NCBI GenBank assembly: GCA_002551355.1
Contig: NTHE01000011.1
Coordinates: 62,001 to 126,000, forward strand
Length of the DNA: 64,000 nt
Source: Streptomyces sp. man185
GTDB taxonomy: Bacteria > Actinomycetota > Actinomycetes > Streptomycetales > Streptomycetaceae
Direction of reading: 5' to 3'
How positions within the stretch are numbered: position 1 is the stretch's first letter; the number at the start of each line of letters is the position of its first letter. Below the pieces are notes generated by a model, which saw nothing but the letters and a program-made list of their open reading frames with translations, was not told the DNA's origin and did not search any database. The position numbers were made by a program, and so were the translations under genes. Shown here one piece after another: positions 1 through 9,860 of this stretch.

Positions 1-91
1 TCAGCAGGCACAGCCGGTGCCCCGCCTGCGCGGCGGCCTCCGCCATCCGCCCCAGGCCGAAGGACAGGGACTCCAGTGCGACGATCGTCAT
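1..91 (-). CDS. ATP-grasp ligase, N-terminal fragment (cut by window edge)
   Basis: Only the first 30 codons are visible (MTIVALESLSFGLGRM...). The pattern is a beta strand, a glycine-containing turn (FGLGR), then an alanine-rich helix and a second strand. It resembles the N-terminal pre-ATP-grasp fold of amino-acid ligases, so the assignment rests partly on context. The ATG overlaps the stop of the upstream PLP enzyme (ATGA), so the two are translationally coupled. If the assignment holds, the protein would use ATP to join an amino acid made or modified by the two upstream enzymes to another group. The catalytic domain is outside the window. Confidence 0.55.
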   Translation of the reverse strand, partial: MTIVALESLSFGLGRMAEAAAQAGHRLCLL

Positions 92-1236
92 GGCAGCAGC
101 TCCACGGTCGGTACGGGGGAGGGGGCATCGCCCTCGACGGTTCCGGCGGCCCCCACAGCCCGGTCGCCCTCGGTGGTCCTGGCGGCCCGTGGAGCGGCGC
201 GCCCGGCCCACTCCATCACCGACCACGGCGGCCGCAGATCGTCCGGCGTCGTGATGGTCCGGGGCCGCAGCCCGGCCGGGTCCAGGGCCTCGGCATGCCG
301 GGCGAACACCCGCTCCGCGTACCGGTGTCCGGTGTCGGCGCCCAGCACCAGGTGCAGCCGCCCGGGGTCACGGGCCGCCTCCCAGGACGCCGTCAGATGG
401 GCCGCCCCGGTGGACAGGCCCGCGAACACCGCGTGCTCCCGCAGCAGTCCGACCGCCCCGGCCATCGCATGGCGGAAGTCCAGCCAGTGAACGGTGTCGT
501 ACAGCTCGTGGCGGACGTTCCCGAACGGGATCGAGCTGCCGATGCCCGCGATGATCGCCTCCGGGTCCTCGAACCGCTCGCTCCCGAAGGTCACACTGCC
601 GAACGGCTGGATGCCCACCAGCCGTACCGAGCGCCCCGACTCCCGCAGCGCACGTGCCAGTCCACCGGTCGACGCCCCCGTGCCGACCGCGCCGACCACG
701 GTCAGCGGGCCCTCGGGGAGCGCCCCGGTGAGCAGCTCGGCGAACTCCCGGTAGCCCTCGTGGTGGACCCCGTCGTGGTACTGCCGCATCCAGTGGAAGT
801 CGGGCCGCTCGGCCAGCAGCCGGCGCACGTGGCGCACCCGCAACTCCTGGTCCAGGCGCAGGCTCTGCGAGGGCGGCATCGCGTCGACCGTCGCGCCGAG
901 GATCTCCAGCTGCGCCCGCATGGTGGCGTCCACGGTGGTGGAGGCGACGATGTGGCAGCGCAGCCCGTAGCGGTGGCAGGCCATGGCGAGGGCCAGCGCG
1001 TAGATCCCGCTGGAGCTGTCGACCAGGGTCTGCCCGGGGACCACCCGGCCCCGGCGCAGCAGCGAGCGGACCGCGCCGAGCGCCGCGTACACCTTCATCG
1101 TCTCGAAGCGGGCGAGGACGACGTCGCCGGTCAGCCGGATCAGGTCCGGGGTCTTCACGGCGTCGGTGATGTGTTCGTGCACGGTGGCGACGGGCGTGGC
1201 GGCGGTGCGCGGACGGGCGTCCGCCCCCGCCCTCAC
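88..1236 (-). CDS. PLP-dependent cysteine synthase/threonine dehydratase-like enzyme
   Basis: A fold-type II PLP enzyme of 382 aa. Lys48 in RFETMK is the likely Schiff-base lysine, SSSGIYALALA (about residues 69-79) matches the SSGNxGxALA substrate loop, and GTGASTGG (about 185-192) is the glycine-rich phosphate-binding loop. The last 40 residues are a low-complexity Ala/Thr/Pro tail. The family performs beta-replacement on serine, O-acetylserine or O-phosphoserine; some members make 2,3-diaminopropionate. The usual KDR motif after the lysine is replaced (MKVYAAL), so the substrate cannot be read. The GTG start overlaps the methyltransferase stop (GTGA), and its own stop overlaps the next ATG. 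The operon with an ATP-grasp gene suggests specialised rather than primary metabolism. Confidence 0.8.
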   Translation of the reverse strand: MRAGADARPRTAATPVATVHEHITDAVKTPDLIRLTGDVVLARFETMKVYAALGAVRSLLRRGRVVPGQTLVDSSSGIYALALAMACHRYGLRCHIVASTTVDATMRAQLEILGATVDAMPPSQSLRLDQELRVRHVRRLLAERPDFHWMRQYHDGVHHEGYREFAELLTGALPEGPLTVVGAVGTGASTGGLARALRESGRSVRLVGIQPFGSVTFGSERFEDPEAIIAGIGSSIPFGNVRHELYDTVHWLDFRHAMAGAVGLLREHAVFAGLSTGAAHLTASWEAARDPGRLHLVLGADTGHRYAERVFARHAEALDPAGLRPRTITTPDDLRPPWSVMEWAGRAAPRAARTTEGDRAVGAAGTVEGDAPSPVPTVELLP

Positions 1237-1973
1237 GCGCGCCGCCCGCGCACGATGAGCCGGTCCGAGCGCTGGTCGTAGCCGGACGCGTCGAACCCGC
1301 CGAAACACTCCACCTCGCTGAAGCCCGCGCTCTCGAAGAGGGCGTGCAGCTCGGCCGCGGAGTAGAGCCAGGAGGTGATGGAGGCGGTGCGCGCCGTCTC
1401 GCCGCGGACCAGTGTCCAGTCCGTGCGCAGCCGCCGCCAGCTGTCGAGGACGGTGTCGCGCTGGACGACGTAGGCGCCGTCCGGCAGGTCGACCGCCTTG
1501 GGCCGCCCGATCCAGCCCGCCAGCACCTCCTTGCCCATCACGTCCACCAGGAGCTGCCCGCCCGGCGCGAGGCTCTCGTACGCGTTGCGCAGCACCTGGA
1601 GGTTGTCCTCGGCCTCCTCGAAGTAGCCGAACGACGTGAAGACGTTCAGGACCACGTCGAAGGCGCCCGGGTCCCGGTACGTGAGCATGTCGGCGCGCTC
1701 CAGGCGGACCTTCGCGCCCGCCGCGTCGCAGACGGCACGCGCGCTCTCCAGCATCGAGGGGGAGAGGTCGACGCCCGTCACCTCGTACCCGCGGCCCGCC
1801 AGCGGTACCACGAAGAGGCCCGGCCCGCAGCACAGGTCCAGAACTCTCGCGCCCGGCGGGAAGTCCAGCAGCGGTGAGGACGCGACCAGGGCGGCGGCGG
1901 ACTCGGCCCGTGCCGGCGGGAACATCGTCGGGGCGAAATCGGACCAGAGCGCCTCGTCCTCGTACCAGTGCAT
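1233..1973 (-). CDS. Class I SAM-dependent methyltransferase
   Basis: A 246-aa protein with the Rossmann SAM-binding motif VLDLCCGPG (about residues 55-63), an acidic residue ending strand 2 (GVDLS) and a motif-III-like region (LAPGGQLLVDV). The start is ATG 1973 because GGAGGAG lies 9 nt upstream and the sequence MHWYEDEALWSDF is a typical N-terminus; an in-frame upstream ATG at 2027 lacks a ribosome site. It is the first gene of the methyltransferase/PLP/ATP-grasp operon and overlaps the next GTG by four bases. The acceptor could be the amino acid handled by the PLP enzyme; that is inference. Confidence 0.85.
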   Translation of the reverse strand: MHWYEDEALWSDFAPTMFPPARAESAAALVASSPLLDFPPGARVLDLCCGPGLFVVPLAGRGYEVTGVDLSPSMLESARAVCDAAGAKVRLERADMLTYRDPGAFDVVLNVFTSFGYFEEAEDNLQVLRNAYESLAPGGQLLVDVMGKEVLAGWIGRPKAVDLPDGAYVVQRDTVLDSWRRLRTDWTLVRGETARTASITSWLYSAAELHALFESAGFSEVECFGGFDASGYDQRSDRLIVRGRRA

Positions 1974-2362
1974 GCCTCGCGGTCTCCTCCCGGGCCCGGG
2001 GCCCCGTGGGTGTGCTGCGGCCGTCACCCGGGCGGCCGTCCCGTCTCACCGGCCGCCGCTCGCGTCACCGGGAGGACCATCCGCACCCGGCGTCTCTCCA
2101 GTAGTCGGCCGCCCCGGCCGGGAAGTTCCCGCGCGATCAGCGGCCGATGTGCTGCCCGGGACGTTCCCGGTGGTCACCGGCCGACGTCCGGGGCCCGCCG
2201 CCGGGGAGCCTCACCGGCGGTTCCCGGCCGGTGTGCAGGCGACGTAACCGGCGTTGTTCGCCCGGTGTCATCCCCGGGTAACGGGCGCTTCCTAGATTTC
2301 GGGGTGACCGCCGCCCGCCCGCGCGTCCCTCCGGGAACGCCCGCCCCCGAAGGGCCCCGCAC
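1974..2362. other. Divergent intergenic region upstream of nitrate reductase; possible GlnR-type site
   Basis: 389 bp without a convincing gene between the methyltransferase operon and the nitrate reductase. The nitrate-reductase side holds two GTAAC elements (2244-2248 and 2278-2282) with weaker intermediates near 2255 and 2266. This roughly follows the 11-bp half-site periodicity of GlnR boxes (gTnAc-n6-GaAAc), but one spacing is off by a base. A TAGATT -10-like hexamer lies at 2293-2298, about 65 nt before the ATG. The rest is GC-rich with no clear structure. Confidence 0.3.
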
Positions 2363-5300
2363 ATGACCGTGCCGACCCCGCCGCCGGACGCTCCCGCCAC
2401 CGACCGGGTGCGCACGGTCTGCTCGTACTGCGGTGTCGGCTGCGGGATCGTCCTCGACATCAACGCCGGCCCCGACGGCCGCCGCACCGTCGTCAAGGCC
2501 TCGGGGGACAAGGAGCACCCGTCGAACGCCGGACGGCTCTGCACCAAGGGCGCGACCGGCGCGGACCTGCTCGCCGCCCCCGGACGGCTGACCACCGCCC
2601 TGGCCCGCGCCGACCGCAGCGAGCAGCCCGCCCCGCTCGGCCGGGACGCCGCCATCGCACAGACGGCGCGCCGGCTGCGGTCCGTGCTGGACACCCACGG
2701 CCCGGACGCGGTGGCCCTCTACGTCTCCGGCCAGATGACGCTGGAGGCGCAGTACCTCGCCAACAAGCTGGCGAAGGGCTTCATGCGGACCAACACCATC
2801 GAGTCCAACTCCCGGCTCTGCATGGCGAGCGCGGGCAGCGGCTACAAGCTGTCCCTCGGCGCGGACGGGCCGCCCGGCTCCTACGAGGACTTCGCCCACG
2901 CCGACGTCTTCCTCGTCACCGGCGCCAACATGGCCGACTGCCACCCCATCCTCTTCCTGCGGATGATGGAGCGCGTCAAGGCGGGCGCGAAGCTGATCGT
3001 CGTCGACCCCCGGCGCAACGCCACCACCGCCAAGGCCGATCTCCATCTGCGGATCCGGCCCGGTACCGACCTGGCCCTTCTCAACGGCTTGCTGCACCTC
3101 CTCGTCGAGAACGGGCACACCGACCCCGCCTTCATCGCCGAGCACACCGAGGGCTGGGCGGGGATGCCCGCCTTCCTCCGCGACTACCCGCCCGCCGCGG
3201 TCGCGGAGATCACCGGTATCCCGGAGGACGACATCCGGCAGGCGGCCCGCTGGATCGGCGAGGCGGGCGAGTGGATGAGCTGCTGGACGATGGGACTCAA
3301 CCAGTCCACCCACGGCACCTGGAACACCAACGCGCTGATCAACCTGCACCTGGCGACCGGCGCGATCTGCCGCCCCGGCAGCGGCCCGTTCTCGCTCACC
3401 GGCCAGCCCAACGCCATGGGCGGCCGCGAGATGGGCTACATGGGCCCCGGGCTGCCCGGCCAGCGATCGGTCCTGGTCGACGAGGACCGTGCCTTCACCG
3501 AGGAGCTGTGGGGCATCGAGCCCGGCGCCCTGCGCGCGGACGGCTCGGGCAGCGGCACCGTCGACATGTTCCGGCGCATGGCCGAGGGGGAGATCAAGGC
3601 CTGCTGGATAATCTGCACCAACCCGGTCGCCTCGGTCGCCAACCGCCGGACCGTCATCGAGGGGCTGGAGGCCGCCGAATTCGTCGTCGCCCAGGACGTG
3701 TTCGCCGACACCGAGACCAACGCGTACGCCGATATCGTCCTGCCCGCCGCCCTCTGGGCCGAGTCCGAGGGCGTGATGATCAACTCAGAGCGCACCCTCA
3801 CTCTCTCCCGCCGCGCCACCGACCCGCCCGGGGAGGCATGGCCGGACTGGCGGATCATCGCGGCGGTCGCCTGCGCCATGGGGTACGAGGACGCCTTCGG
3901 CTACACGAGCGCCGAGGAGATCTTCGCCGAGATCACCCGGGCAGGGAACCCGCGCACCGGCTACGACCTGCGCGGGGTCACGTACGAGCGGCTGCGCGAG
4001 ACGCCCGTGCAGTGGCCGAGCGCCGATGTCGAAGGCCCCGCCCGCAACCCCGTGCGCTACCTCAACGACGGCGTCAGCCAGGAGCTGACCGTACGTCCCG
4101 ACGGAAGCGTGCCGAGGCTCGCCTTCCCGCTGCCCGGCGGCCGGGCCGCCTTCCACGCCCGCCCGCACCTGCCGGCGGCCGAGATACCCGACGGGGACTT
4201 CCCGCACCTCCTCAACACCGGCCGGCTCCAGCACCAGTGGCACACCCTCACCAAGACCGCGAAGATCCCCAAACTCAACCGGCTGGACCCCGCACCCTTC
4301 GTGGAGATCCACCCCGACGACGCGGCCGCCCTGGGCCTGGCCGAGGGCGACGGCGTCGAGGTCGCCTCGCGGCGCGGCCGCGCGGTGCTCCCGGCCCGGA
4401 TCACCGACCGGGTCCGGGCAGGGGAGTGCTTCGCCCCGTTCCACTGGAACGACCTGTTCGGCGAGTACCTCGGCGTGAACGCCGTGACCAACGACGCGGT
4501 CGACCCGATCTCGTTCCAGCCGGAGCTCAAGGTGTGCGCGGTCCGGCTGGCCAAGGTCGCGGCCCCGGCCGGGGTCGGGGCCGCACCGTCGCTCGGCTCG
4601 CCGGACGAACAGCCCGCGCTCACGGCCGTCCTCGGCCTCCCGGACACCGCTACCGCCCCGCCCGAACTCACCGCCCCGGAACGCCGCTACCTCGCGGGGT
4701 TCCTGGCGGGCCTGGGAGAGCATCCCACGGGCACCCCCGTGCTCCCCGCGCACGCGCCCTTCGACCCGGACCATGCCCTGTGGGTCAACGGGGTGCTGGC
4801 AGGCGCCCACTCACGGCTCGCCGGCCCCGGACCCGCCCCCACCGCGCCCACCGGGTCCCCGGGCCCCGTCCCGGACGAGGACCGGGGCCGCCCGGTCGTC
4901 GTGCTCTGGGCCTCGCAGACCGGCAACGCCGAGGAGGTCGCCGCCTCTGCCGCGCGCACCCTGGCCGCCGAGGGGCACCGCACCACGCTCCTGGGCATGG
5001 ACGAGGGGACCCCCGACGCCCTGCCCCGCCCGGCCGACCTCCTCGTCGTCACCAGCACGTTCGGCGACGGCGACGCCCCCGACAACGGCACCGGCTTCTG
5101 GGAGTCGCTGAACGCCCCCGGGACCCCGCGCCTGGAGGGCGTCCGCTACGCCGTCCTCGCACTCGGGGACTCGACGTACGACGACTTCTGCGGCCACGGC
5201 CGCCGCCTGGACGAACGCTTCGGCGCACTCGGCGCGGAGCGGCTGGTCCCGCGCACCGACTGCGAACCGGAGTACGAACAGCCCTTCGGCCAGTGGCTCA

Positions 5301-6553
5301 AGGAGGTGCGGGCGGCACTGGAGGCGACGACACCGGAAGGAACCACGGGGACGGAGGCCGCGCCGACAGCACCGGCGACAGCGGGGTCGGCAGCGGCGAC
5401 GACACCGGGCGAGAAGCCGCCTGCCACCCCCTCCCGGGCCGCCCCCGTCACCGCCCTCCTCACCGGGAACCGCCTCCTGAGCCTGCCCGGCGCGACGAAG
5501 GAGGTCCGCGCCTTCACGCTCGACACGCGGCACGCCGACACCCCCCTGACGTACCGGACCGGGGACGCTCTCGGTGTGCAGCCGCTCAACTGCCCGGAAC
5601 TGGTCGCCGAATGGCTGGCCGTCACCGGACTGGACCCCGCCGGGACGATCGACGTACCCGGCCACGGAACGGTCCCCCTCGACGAGGCGCTCCACCGCCG
5701 CCTCGACATCACCCGCATCACCCCGGACCTGCTGCGCCTGGTCGCCGACCACACGGGGGACCGGTCCCTGAAGAAGCTGCTGCGCCCCGACAACAAGGGC
5801 GAGCGGGACCGGTGGACGTGGGGGCGGCAGGCCGTCGACGTGCTCGCCGAACACCCGGTACGGGCCACGGCCGCCGAATGGGCCGACGTGCTGGGGCCGC
5901 TCCGCCCCCGGCTGTACTCCATCGCCTCCAGCCCGCTCGCGGACCCCCACCGGATGCGGCTGACCGTCTCCGTGATCCGCTACGAGGGCCACCGCGGGCG
6001 GATACGCAAGGGCATCGCCTCCACGTTCCTCGCCGACGCCGAACCGGACAGCCCCGTCCCGGTGTTCGTCCAGCGAAACGACCGCTTCCGCCCGCCCGCC
6101 GATCCGGCCGCCCCGATGATCATGGTCGGGCCCGGTACCGGAGTCGCCCCGTTCCTGGGCTTCCTGGAGGAGCGACGGGCGCTCGGCCACTCCGGCGCCA
6201 ACTGGCTGTTCTTCGGCGAGCAGCACCGCGCCACGGACTTCTACTACCGTGACGAACTCGACGCGCTGAGCCGCTCGGGCACTCTCACCCGGCTGGACAC
6301 CGCCTTCTCCCGCGACCAGCGCGCCAAGGTCTACGTCCAGGACCGGATGCGCGAGCACGGAGCCCAGCTCTGGTCCTGGCTCCGCGACGGCGCCCACCTC
6401 TATGTCTGCGGCGACGCCTCCCGCATGGCCAAGGACGTCGACCGGGCCCTGCGCGACATCGCCGTCGCCCACGGCGGCCTCGAACCCGACGCCGCGGCCG
6501 CCCAGGTCAAACAGCTAGCCTCGGACCGCAGATACGTACGGGACGTGTACTGA
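2363..6553 (+). CDS. Assimilatory nitrate reductase fused to a sulfite-reductase-type flavoprotein
   Basis: A 1396-aa single chain. Residues 1-730 form a molybdopterin-bisMGD nitrate reductase with an N-terminal [4Fe-4S] site (Cys20, Cys23, Cys27, Cys60) and a C-terminal dinucleotide-binding domain. Residues 842-985 are a flavodoxin domain ([14 protein letters not shown] loop). A Pro/Ala/Thr linker (about 989-1035) leads to a CysJ/cytochrome-P450-reductase-like FAD/NADPH module, with RLYSIASSP near 1180, GPGTGVAPF near 1254 and a C-terminal aromatic Tyr. It predicts NADPH to FAD to FMN to Fe-S to Mo electron flow, so nitrate can be reduced without a separate reductase subunit. Actinobacterial homologues are annotated as bifunctional nitrate reductase/sulfite reductase flavoprotein. 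No nitrite reductase gene is adjacent. Confidence 0.92.
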   Translation: MTVPTPPPDAPATDRVRTVCSYCGVGCGIVLDINAGPDGRRTVVKASGDKEHPSNAGRLCTKGATGADLLAAPGRLTTALARADRSEQPAPLGRDAAIAQTARRLRSVLDTHGPDAVALYVSGQMTLEAQYLANKLAKGFMRTNTIESNSRLCMASAGSGYKLSLGADGPPGSYEDFAHADVFLVTGANMADCHPILFLRMMERVKAGAKLIVVDPRRNATTAKADLHLRIRPGTDLALLNGLLHLLVENGHTDPAFIAEHTEGWAGMPAFLRDYPPAAVAEITGIPEDDIRQAARWIGEAGEWMSCWTMGLNQSTHGTWNTNALINLHLATGAICRPGSGPFSLTGQPNAMGGREMGYMGPGLPGQRSVLVDEDRAFTEELWGIEPGALRADGSGSGTVDMFRRMAEGEIKACWIICTNPVASVANRRTVIEGLEAAEFVVAQDVFADTETNAYADIVLPAALWAESEGVMINSERTLTLSRRATDPPGEAWPDWRIIAAVACAMGYEDAFGYTSAEEIFAEITRAGNPRTGYDLRGVTYERLRETPVQWPSADVEGPARNPVRYLNDGVSQELTVRPDGSVPRLAFPLPGGRAAFHARPHLPAAEIPDGDFPHLLNTGRLQHQWHTLTKTAKIPKLNRLDPAPFVEIHPDDAAALGLAEGDGVEVASRRGRAVLPARITDRVRAGECFAPFHWNDLFGEYLGVNAVTNDAVDPISFQPELKVCAVRLAKVAAPAGVGAAPSLGSPDEQPALTAVLGLPDTATAPPELTAPERRYLAGFLAGLGEHPTGTPVLPAHAPFDPDHALWVNGVLAGAHSRLAGPGPAPTAPTGSPGPVPDEDRGRPVVVLWASQTGNAEEVAASAARTLAAEGHRTTLLGMDEGTPDALPRPADLLVVTSTFGDGDAPDNGTGFWESLNAPGTPRLEGVRYAVLALGDSTYDDFCGHGRRLDERFGALGAERLVPRTDCEPEYEQPFGQWLKEVRAALEATTPEGTTGTEAAPTAPATAGSAAATTPGEKPPATPSRAAPVTALLTGNRLLSLPGATKEVRAFTLDTRHADTPLTYRTGDALGVQPLNCPELVAEWLAVTGLDPAGTIDVPGHGTVPLDEALHRRLDITRITPDLLRLVADHTGDRSLKKLLRPDNKGERDRWTWGRQAVDVLAEHPVRATAAEWADVLGPLRPRLYSIASSPLADPHRMRLTVSVIRYEGHRGRIRKGIASTFLADAEPDSPVPVFVQRNDRFRPPADPAAPMIMVGPGTGVAPFLGFLEERRALGHSGANWLFFGEQHRATDFYYRDELDALSRSGTLTRLDTAFSRDQRAKVYVQDRMREHGAQLWSWLRDGAHLYVCGDASRMAKDVDRALRDIAVAHGGLEPDAAAAQVKQLASDRRYVRDVY

Positions 6554-6572
6554 CCGACCGAGGGAGTACGAA

Positions 6573-7133
6573 ATGGCGTGGGCGCACGTACCGGTGGACA
6601 CCGGATCGCCGGCGGCGGGCGCGGTCCTCCTGATCGGCATCCCGGGCAGCGGCAAGAGCACGGTGGCCGCCGCACTCGCCGCCCGGTTCACCGCCGCCGC
6701 CCACATCGAGGTGGACGCCCTCCAGGAACTCATCGTCTCCGGCGGCCGGTGGCCCTCGCCCGAACGGGACGAGGAGGCGGACCGGCAGATCTTCCTCCGG
6801 GCCCGCAACGCCTGCCTGCTGGCGGACAGTTTCCTCGCCGCGGGCTTCCTCCCGGTCATCGACGACGTCGTCGTACGCCGCGCCCACCTCGACTTCTACC
6901 GCGCCGCGTTCACCGGAGGACCGCTGCACCCCGTGATCCTGGCCCCGGGCGCGGCGAAGGCCCTGGAGCGCAACCTCGCCCGGGACAAGACCCTCACCAC
7001 GAACTGGTCGTTCCTGGAGACGGCGATGCGCGACGAACTGGCCGACGAGAAGATCTGGATCGACAGCGCGGAGCTGACGGTGGAGGAGACGGTGGACGCG
7101 GTCCTGGCGGCGACGGGGCTCCACGCCCCCTGA
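6573..7133 (+). CDS. P-loop small-molecule or nucleoside kinase-like ATPase
   Basis: 186 aa with a Walker A motif GIPGSGKST near residue 23 and a kinase-like VIDDVVV strand near residue 93. The size and layout resemble gluconate kinase, chloramphenicol phosphotransferase or zeta-toxin kinases. The ATG is preceded by GAGGGAG. It begins 19 nt after the nitrate reductase stop, so co-transcription is likely, although no functional link is evident. The substrate cannot be assigned. Confidence 0.75.
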   Translation: MAWAHVPVDTGSPAAGAVLLIGIPGSGKSTVAAALAARFTAAAHIEVDALQELIVSGGRWPSPERDEEADRQIFLRARNACLLADSFLAAGFLPVIDDVVVRRAHLDFYRAAFTGGPLHPVILAPGAAKALERNLARDKTLTTNWSFLETAMRDELADEKIWIDSAELTVEETVDAVLAATGLHAP

Positions 7134-7225
7134 GCCCTCCGGTCCGTCGACGCGACCGCGCTGTCAGACCCCCGCCGTACGGTGGGAACATCTATCCGCG
7201 CTGCTGGCTGCTGCGCTGCCGGATC

Positions 7226-7253
7226 GCCCCGCCCGGCTGCTCCCGGGCGGGGC
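7226..7253. terminator. Bidirectional terminator between convergent genes
   Basis: A perfect 11-bp inverted repeat (GCCCCGCCCGG / CCGGGCGGGGC) with a 6-nt loop, between the P-loop kinase and uppP stop codons. Confidence 0.75.
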
Positions 7254-7267
7254 GCACACCCGTCGGG

Positions 7268-8140
7268 TCAGCCCGCCGACTCACCCGCGTGCGGGCTCAG
7301 CGCGCCGGACCAGACGAGCGCGAAGATCACGATGCCGAGCAGGATGCGGTAGACGACGAAGGGCATGAAGCTCTTGGTGGTGATGAACTTCATGAACCAC
7401 GCGATGACGGCGTATCCGACGAAGAAGGCCACCACGGTCGCGAAGATCGTCGGACCCCAGGAGACATGCCCCTCGCCCACGTCCTTGAGCTCGTACGCGC
7501 CCGAGGCGAGCACCGCGGGGATCGCCAGGAGGAACGAGTAGCGGGCGGCCGACTCGCGGGTGTAGCCCATCAGCAGACCACCGCTGATCGTCGCGCCCGA
7601 ACGGGAGACCCCGGGGATCAGCGCCATCGCCTGGCAGAACCCGTAGATCAGGCCGTCCCTGACCCCCAGGTCCTTGAGCGTCTTGCGCTCCTTCACCACC
7701 CGGTGCCTGCCGCCCGACTCGTCGCGCGCGGCCAGCCGGTCGGCGATGCCCAGCACGATGCCCATGACGATCAGCGTCGTCGCGATCAGCCGCAGATCGC
7801 GGAACGGGCCCTCGATCTGGTCCTTGAGCGTGAGGCCCAGCACACCGATGGGGATCGAGCCGACGATGACCAGCCAGCCCATCTGGGCGTCGTGGTCACT
7901 GCGCATCGAACGGTCCGTCAGCGAGCGGAACCAGGCCGACACGATCCGTGCGATGTCCTGACGGAAGTAGATGAGCACCGCCGCCTCCGTGCCGATCTGG
8001 GTGATCGCCGTGAACGCCGCCCCCGGGTCGTGCCAGCCGGCGAACGCGGCCGTCAGCCGCAGATGGGCGCTGGAGGAGATCGGCAGGAACTCGGTCAGTC
8101 CCTGAACAAGTCCCAGGACGAATGATTCGAACCAGCTCAT
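7268..8140 (-). CDS. uppP: Undecaprenyl-diphosphatase (UppP/BacA)
   Basis: A 290-aa integral membrane protein with the two family motifs: [14 protein letters not shown] near the N-terminus and [10 protein letters not shown] in the middle. It dephosphorylates undecaprenyl pyrophosphate, recycling the lipid carrier of peptidoglycan synthesis, and its overexpression can give bacitracin resistance. The start is the ATG of [11 protein letters not shown], the conserved N-terminus; the ribosome site is weak (CCTAAG upstream). An upstream in-frame ATG (MHDHLRDG...) is less likely. The gene sits downstream of a TVP38 membrane protein on the same strand. Confidence 0.93.
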   Translation of the reverse strand: MSWFESFVLGLVQGLTEFLPISSSAHLRLTAAFAGWHDPGAAFTAITQIGTEAAVLIYFRQDIARIVSAWFRSLTDRSMRSDHDAQMGWLVIVGSIPIGVLGLTLKDQIEGPFRDLRLIATTLIVMGIVLGIADRLAARDESGGRHRVVKERKTLKDLGVRDGLIYGFCQAMALIPGVSRSGATISGGLLMGYTRESAARYSFLLAIPAVLASGAYELKDVGEGHVSWGPTIFATVVAFFVGYAVIAWFMKFITTKSFMPFVVYRILLGIVIFALVWSGALSPHAGESAG

Positions 8141-8309
8141 GGGGCTTAGGCCATCCCGGAGGTGATCGTGCATCGGCCACGGACGACTGGGCCCGTCGGC
8201 TGCGTGCAAAGTGCGGAGTGCGGTCAAGGACATCGAGGTCGCGGGCAGCGTATCGCCTGGAAGTGAACGTCAGGCCGACTGCACCGGTCATCCACGTGCC
8301 GCCGTACGC

Positions 8310-9032
8310 TCAGTCCTTCGGCGTGTCCCGGCCCAGCCGGTGGCGCTTGCGCCAGGCCACCAGCGCCCCGCCGAGTGCGGACAGCACGATGAAGCCCATG
8401 GCGGCCAGGAACACGGGCGAGGTCGGCGACGCGGCCTCGCTGCCGGCTATCACGTACGCCGCCGTGTTCGGGATCGACCCGAGCCCGGTGGCCAGGAGAA
8501 ACGGCGGAGCGCCCATCCGGGAGGTCGCCGCGCAGTAGTTGGCGGCGGCGAACGGGACCCCGGGGAAGAGGCGCAGCGCCAGGACCGACCGGAAGCCGTG
8601 CCGACTGAGCACCCCGTCCGCGGCGGTGAGCAGCTTTCCGCGCAGCAGGGTCCGCAACGCGTCCTGCCCCAGCACCCGGCCCAGCATGAACGACACGCCC
8701 GCACCCAGCACCGTGCCCGCCAGCGCCGCCGCCAGACCGGCCTGCGCGCCGAACAACGCGCCCGCGGCGATGTTGAGCAGCGGGCGCGGCACGAACGCCA
8801 CCGTCAGCGCCCCGTACGCAAGACCGAAGAGCATCGCGGCCGTGCCCCCGGTCAGCTGGGCCGGCCAGCCCGACTCCAGCAGCCGCTGTGGTTCGAACAG
8901 CAGCATCGTCGACGCGGCTGCCAGCAGGACGACCACGAGCAGCGAGAGCCGGGACCACGGCGACAACAGTGCCCGGGTCAGGCGCAGGGCCGGACCCGAG
9001 GCGGGCCGGGCGGTGGGGGCGGGGTCGAACAT
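8310..9032 (-). CDS. TVP38/TMEM64 (VTT-domain) membrane protein
   Basis: 240 aa with several hydrophobic segments and the SNARE-associated/DedA-type core: FVPRPLLNIAAGALFG, then GAGVSFMLGR, then RLFPGVPFAAANY. Relatives may move or scramble lipids, but the substrate is unknown. ATG 9032 has no Shine-Dalgarno; instead TACTCT lies exactly 6 nt upstream, so the mRNA is probably leaderless. It is divergent from an AlkD-like gene that shows the same arrangement. Confidence 0.85.
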   Translation of the reverse strand: MFDPAPTARPASGPALRLTRALLSPWSRLSLLVVVLLAAASTMLLFEPQRLLESGWPAQLTGGTAAMLFGLAYGALTVAFVPRPLLNIAAGALFGAQAGLAAALAGTVLGAGVSFMLGRVLGQDALRTLLRGKLLTAADGVLSRHGFRSVLALRLFPGVPFAAANYCAATSRMGAPPFLLATGLGSIPNTAAYVIAGSEAASPTSPVFLAAMGFIVLSALGGALVAWRKRHRLGRDTPKD

Positions 9033-9038
9033 TCGGGG

Positions 9039-9044
9039 AGAGTA
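9039..9044 (-). promoter_or_regulatory. -10 element TACTCT, leaderless start of the TVP38 gene
   Basis: TAnnnT hexamer on the minus strand, 6 nt before ATG 9032, which lacks a ribosome site. Confidence 0.5.
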
Positions 9045-9068
9045 ACCGAAAAGGCTGTGTGATCGCCG

Positions 9069-9074
9069 TAATGT
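9069..9074 (+). promoter_or_regulatory. -10 element TAATGT, leaderless start of the AlkD-like gene
   Basis: TAATGT ends 7 nt before GTG 9082. No ribosome site is visible, and the hexamer supports the 9082 start over GTG 9073. Confidence 0.5.
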
Positions 9075-9081
9075 GCGTCGC

Positions 9082-9795
9082 GTGAACCCCGCCGCCGACG
9101 CCCCCGTCCCGCCGGACAGCACCCTCGCCGACACCGTCCTGGAGCGGCTCGTCGCCGTCTACGCCCCGGCCGCCGACCCCGTACGGGCGGAGGCGGCCGC
9201 CGTGTACATGAAGCACGTCGCGCCCTTCCTCGGGATCCCCACCCCCGAGCGCCGGGCCCTGTCGCGGACCGTATCGGCGGGCACCGGGCGGCCGCACGAG
9301 CGGGACTGCACGGCGATCGCGCTGCGCTGCTGGCGGCTGCCCGAGCGCGAGTACCACTACTTCGCCGTCGACTACCTGCGCCGCCACGCGGGCCGCTGCA
9401 CCTCCGGCTTCCTGCCCGTCCTGCACCATCTCGTCACCACGGTCCCCTGGTGGGACACGGTCGACCTGCTCGCCGCGCATGTCGCGGGCCCGCTGGTCGC
9501 CGCCGATCCGGCGCTCGCCCGCGAGATGGACCGGTGGATCGACGACCCCAGCCTCTGGGCCGCCAGGACCGCCCTGCTGCACCAGCTGCGCTACAAGGAA
9601 GCCACCGACGCCGACAGGCTGTTCGGCTACTGCCTGCGCCGCGCGGACCACCCCGACTTCTTCCTCCGCAAGGCGATCGGCTGGGCCCTGCGCGAGTACG
9701 CCAAGACCGACCCCGCCGCCGTACGGGACTTCGTCGAGGGAGCCAGGACCCGGCTCTCCCCGCTCTCCGTACGCGAGGCCCTGAAGAACCTCTGA
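9082..9795 (+). CDS. DNA alkylation repair protein (AlkD-like HEAT-repeat glycosylase)
   Basis: About 237 aa built of helical repeats typical of AlkD/AlkC enzymes: MKHVAPFLGIPTPERR, WRLPEREYHYFAVDYL, TVPWWDTVDLLAAH, and a C-terminal KAIGWALREYAKTDP repeat. These proteins excise N3- and N7-alkylpurines without base flipping. GTG 9082 is preferred because of the TAATGT element 7 nt upstream; GTG 9073 (three codons earlier) is the alternative. The gene is divergent from the TVP38 protein. Confidence 0.85.
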   Translation: MNPAADAPVPPDSTLADTVLERLVAVYAPAADPVRAEAAAVYMKHVAPFLGIPTPERRALSRTVSAGTGRPHERDCTAIALRCWRLPEREYHYFAVDYLRRHAGRCTSGFLPVLHHLVTTVPWWDTVDLLAAHVAGPLVAADPALAREMDRWIDDPSLWAARTALLHQLRYKEATDADRLFGYCLRRADHPDFFLRKAIGWALREYAKTDPAAVRDFVEGARTRLSPLSVREALKNL

Positions 9796-9860
9796 GCCGC
9801 GGGCGGGACCGGGCGGAAAACCATTCGACGCGACCGCCGCGCCCGGCCATCATCAGGGGC

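Noticed and set aside
76..2247. Several long open frames on the opposite strand of the PLP/methyltransferase operon
   Set aside because: They are antisense shadows caused by high GC; codon-position bias and family motifs support the minus-strand genes.
8141..8309. Possible small gene between uppP and the TVP38 gene
   Set aside because: No ORF with ribosome site and no conserved-looking peptide in 169 bp.
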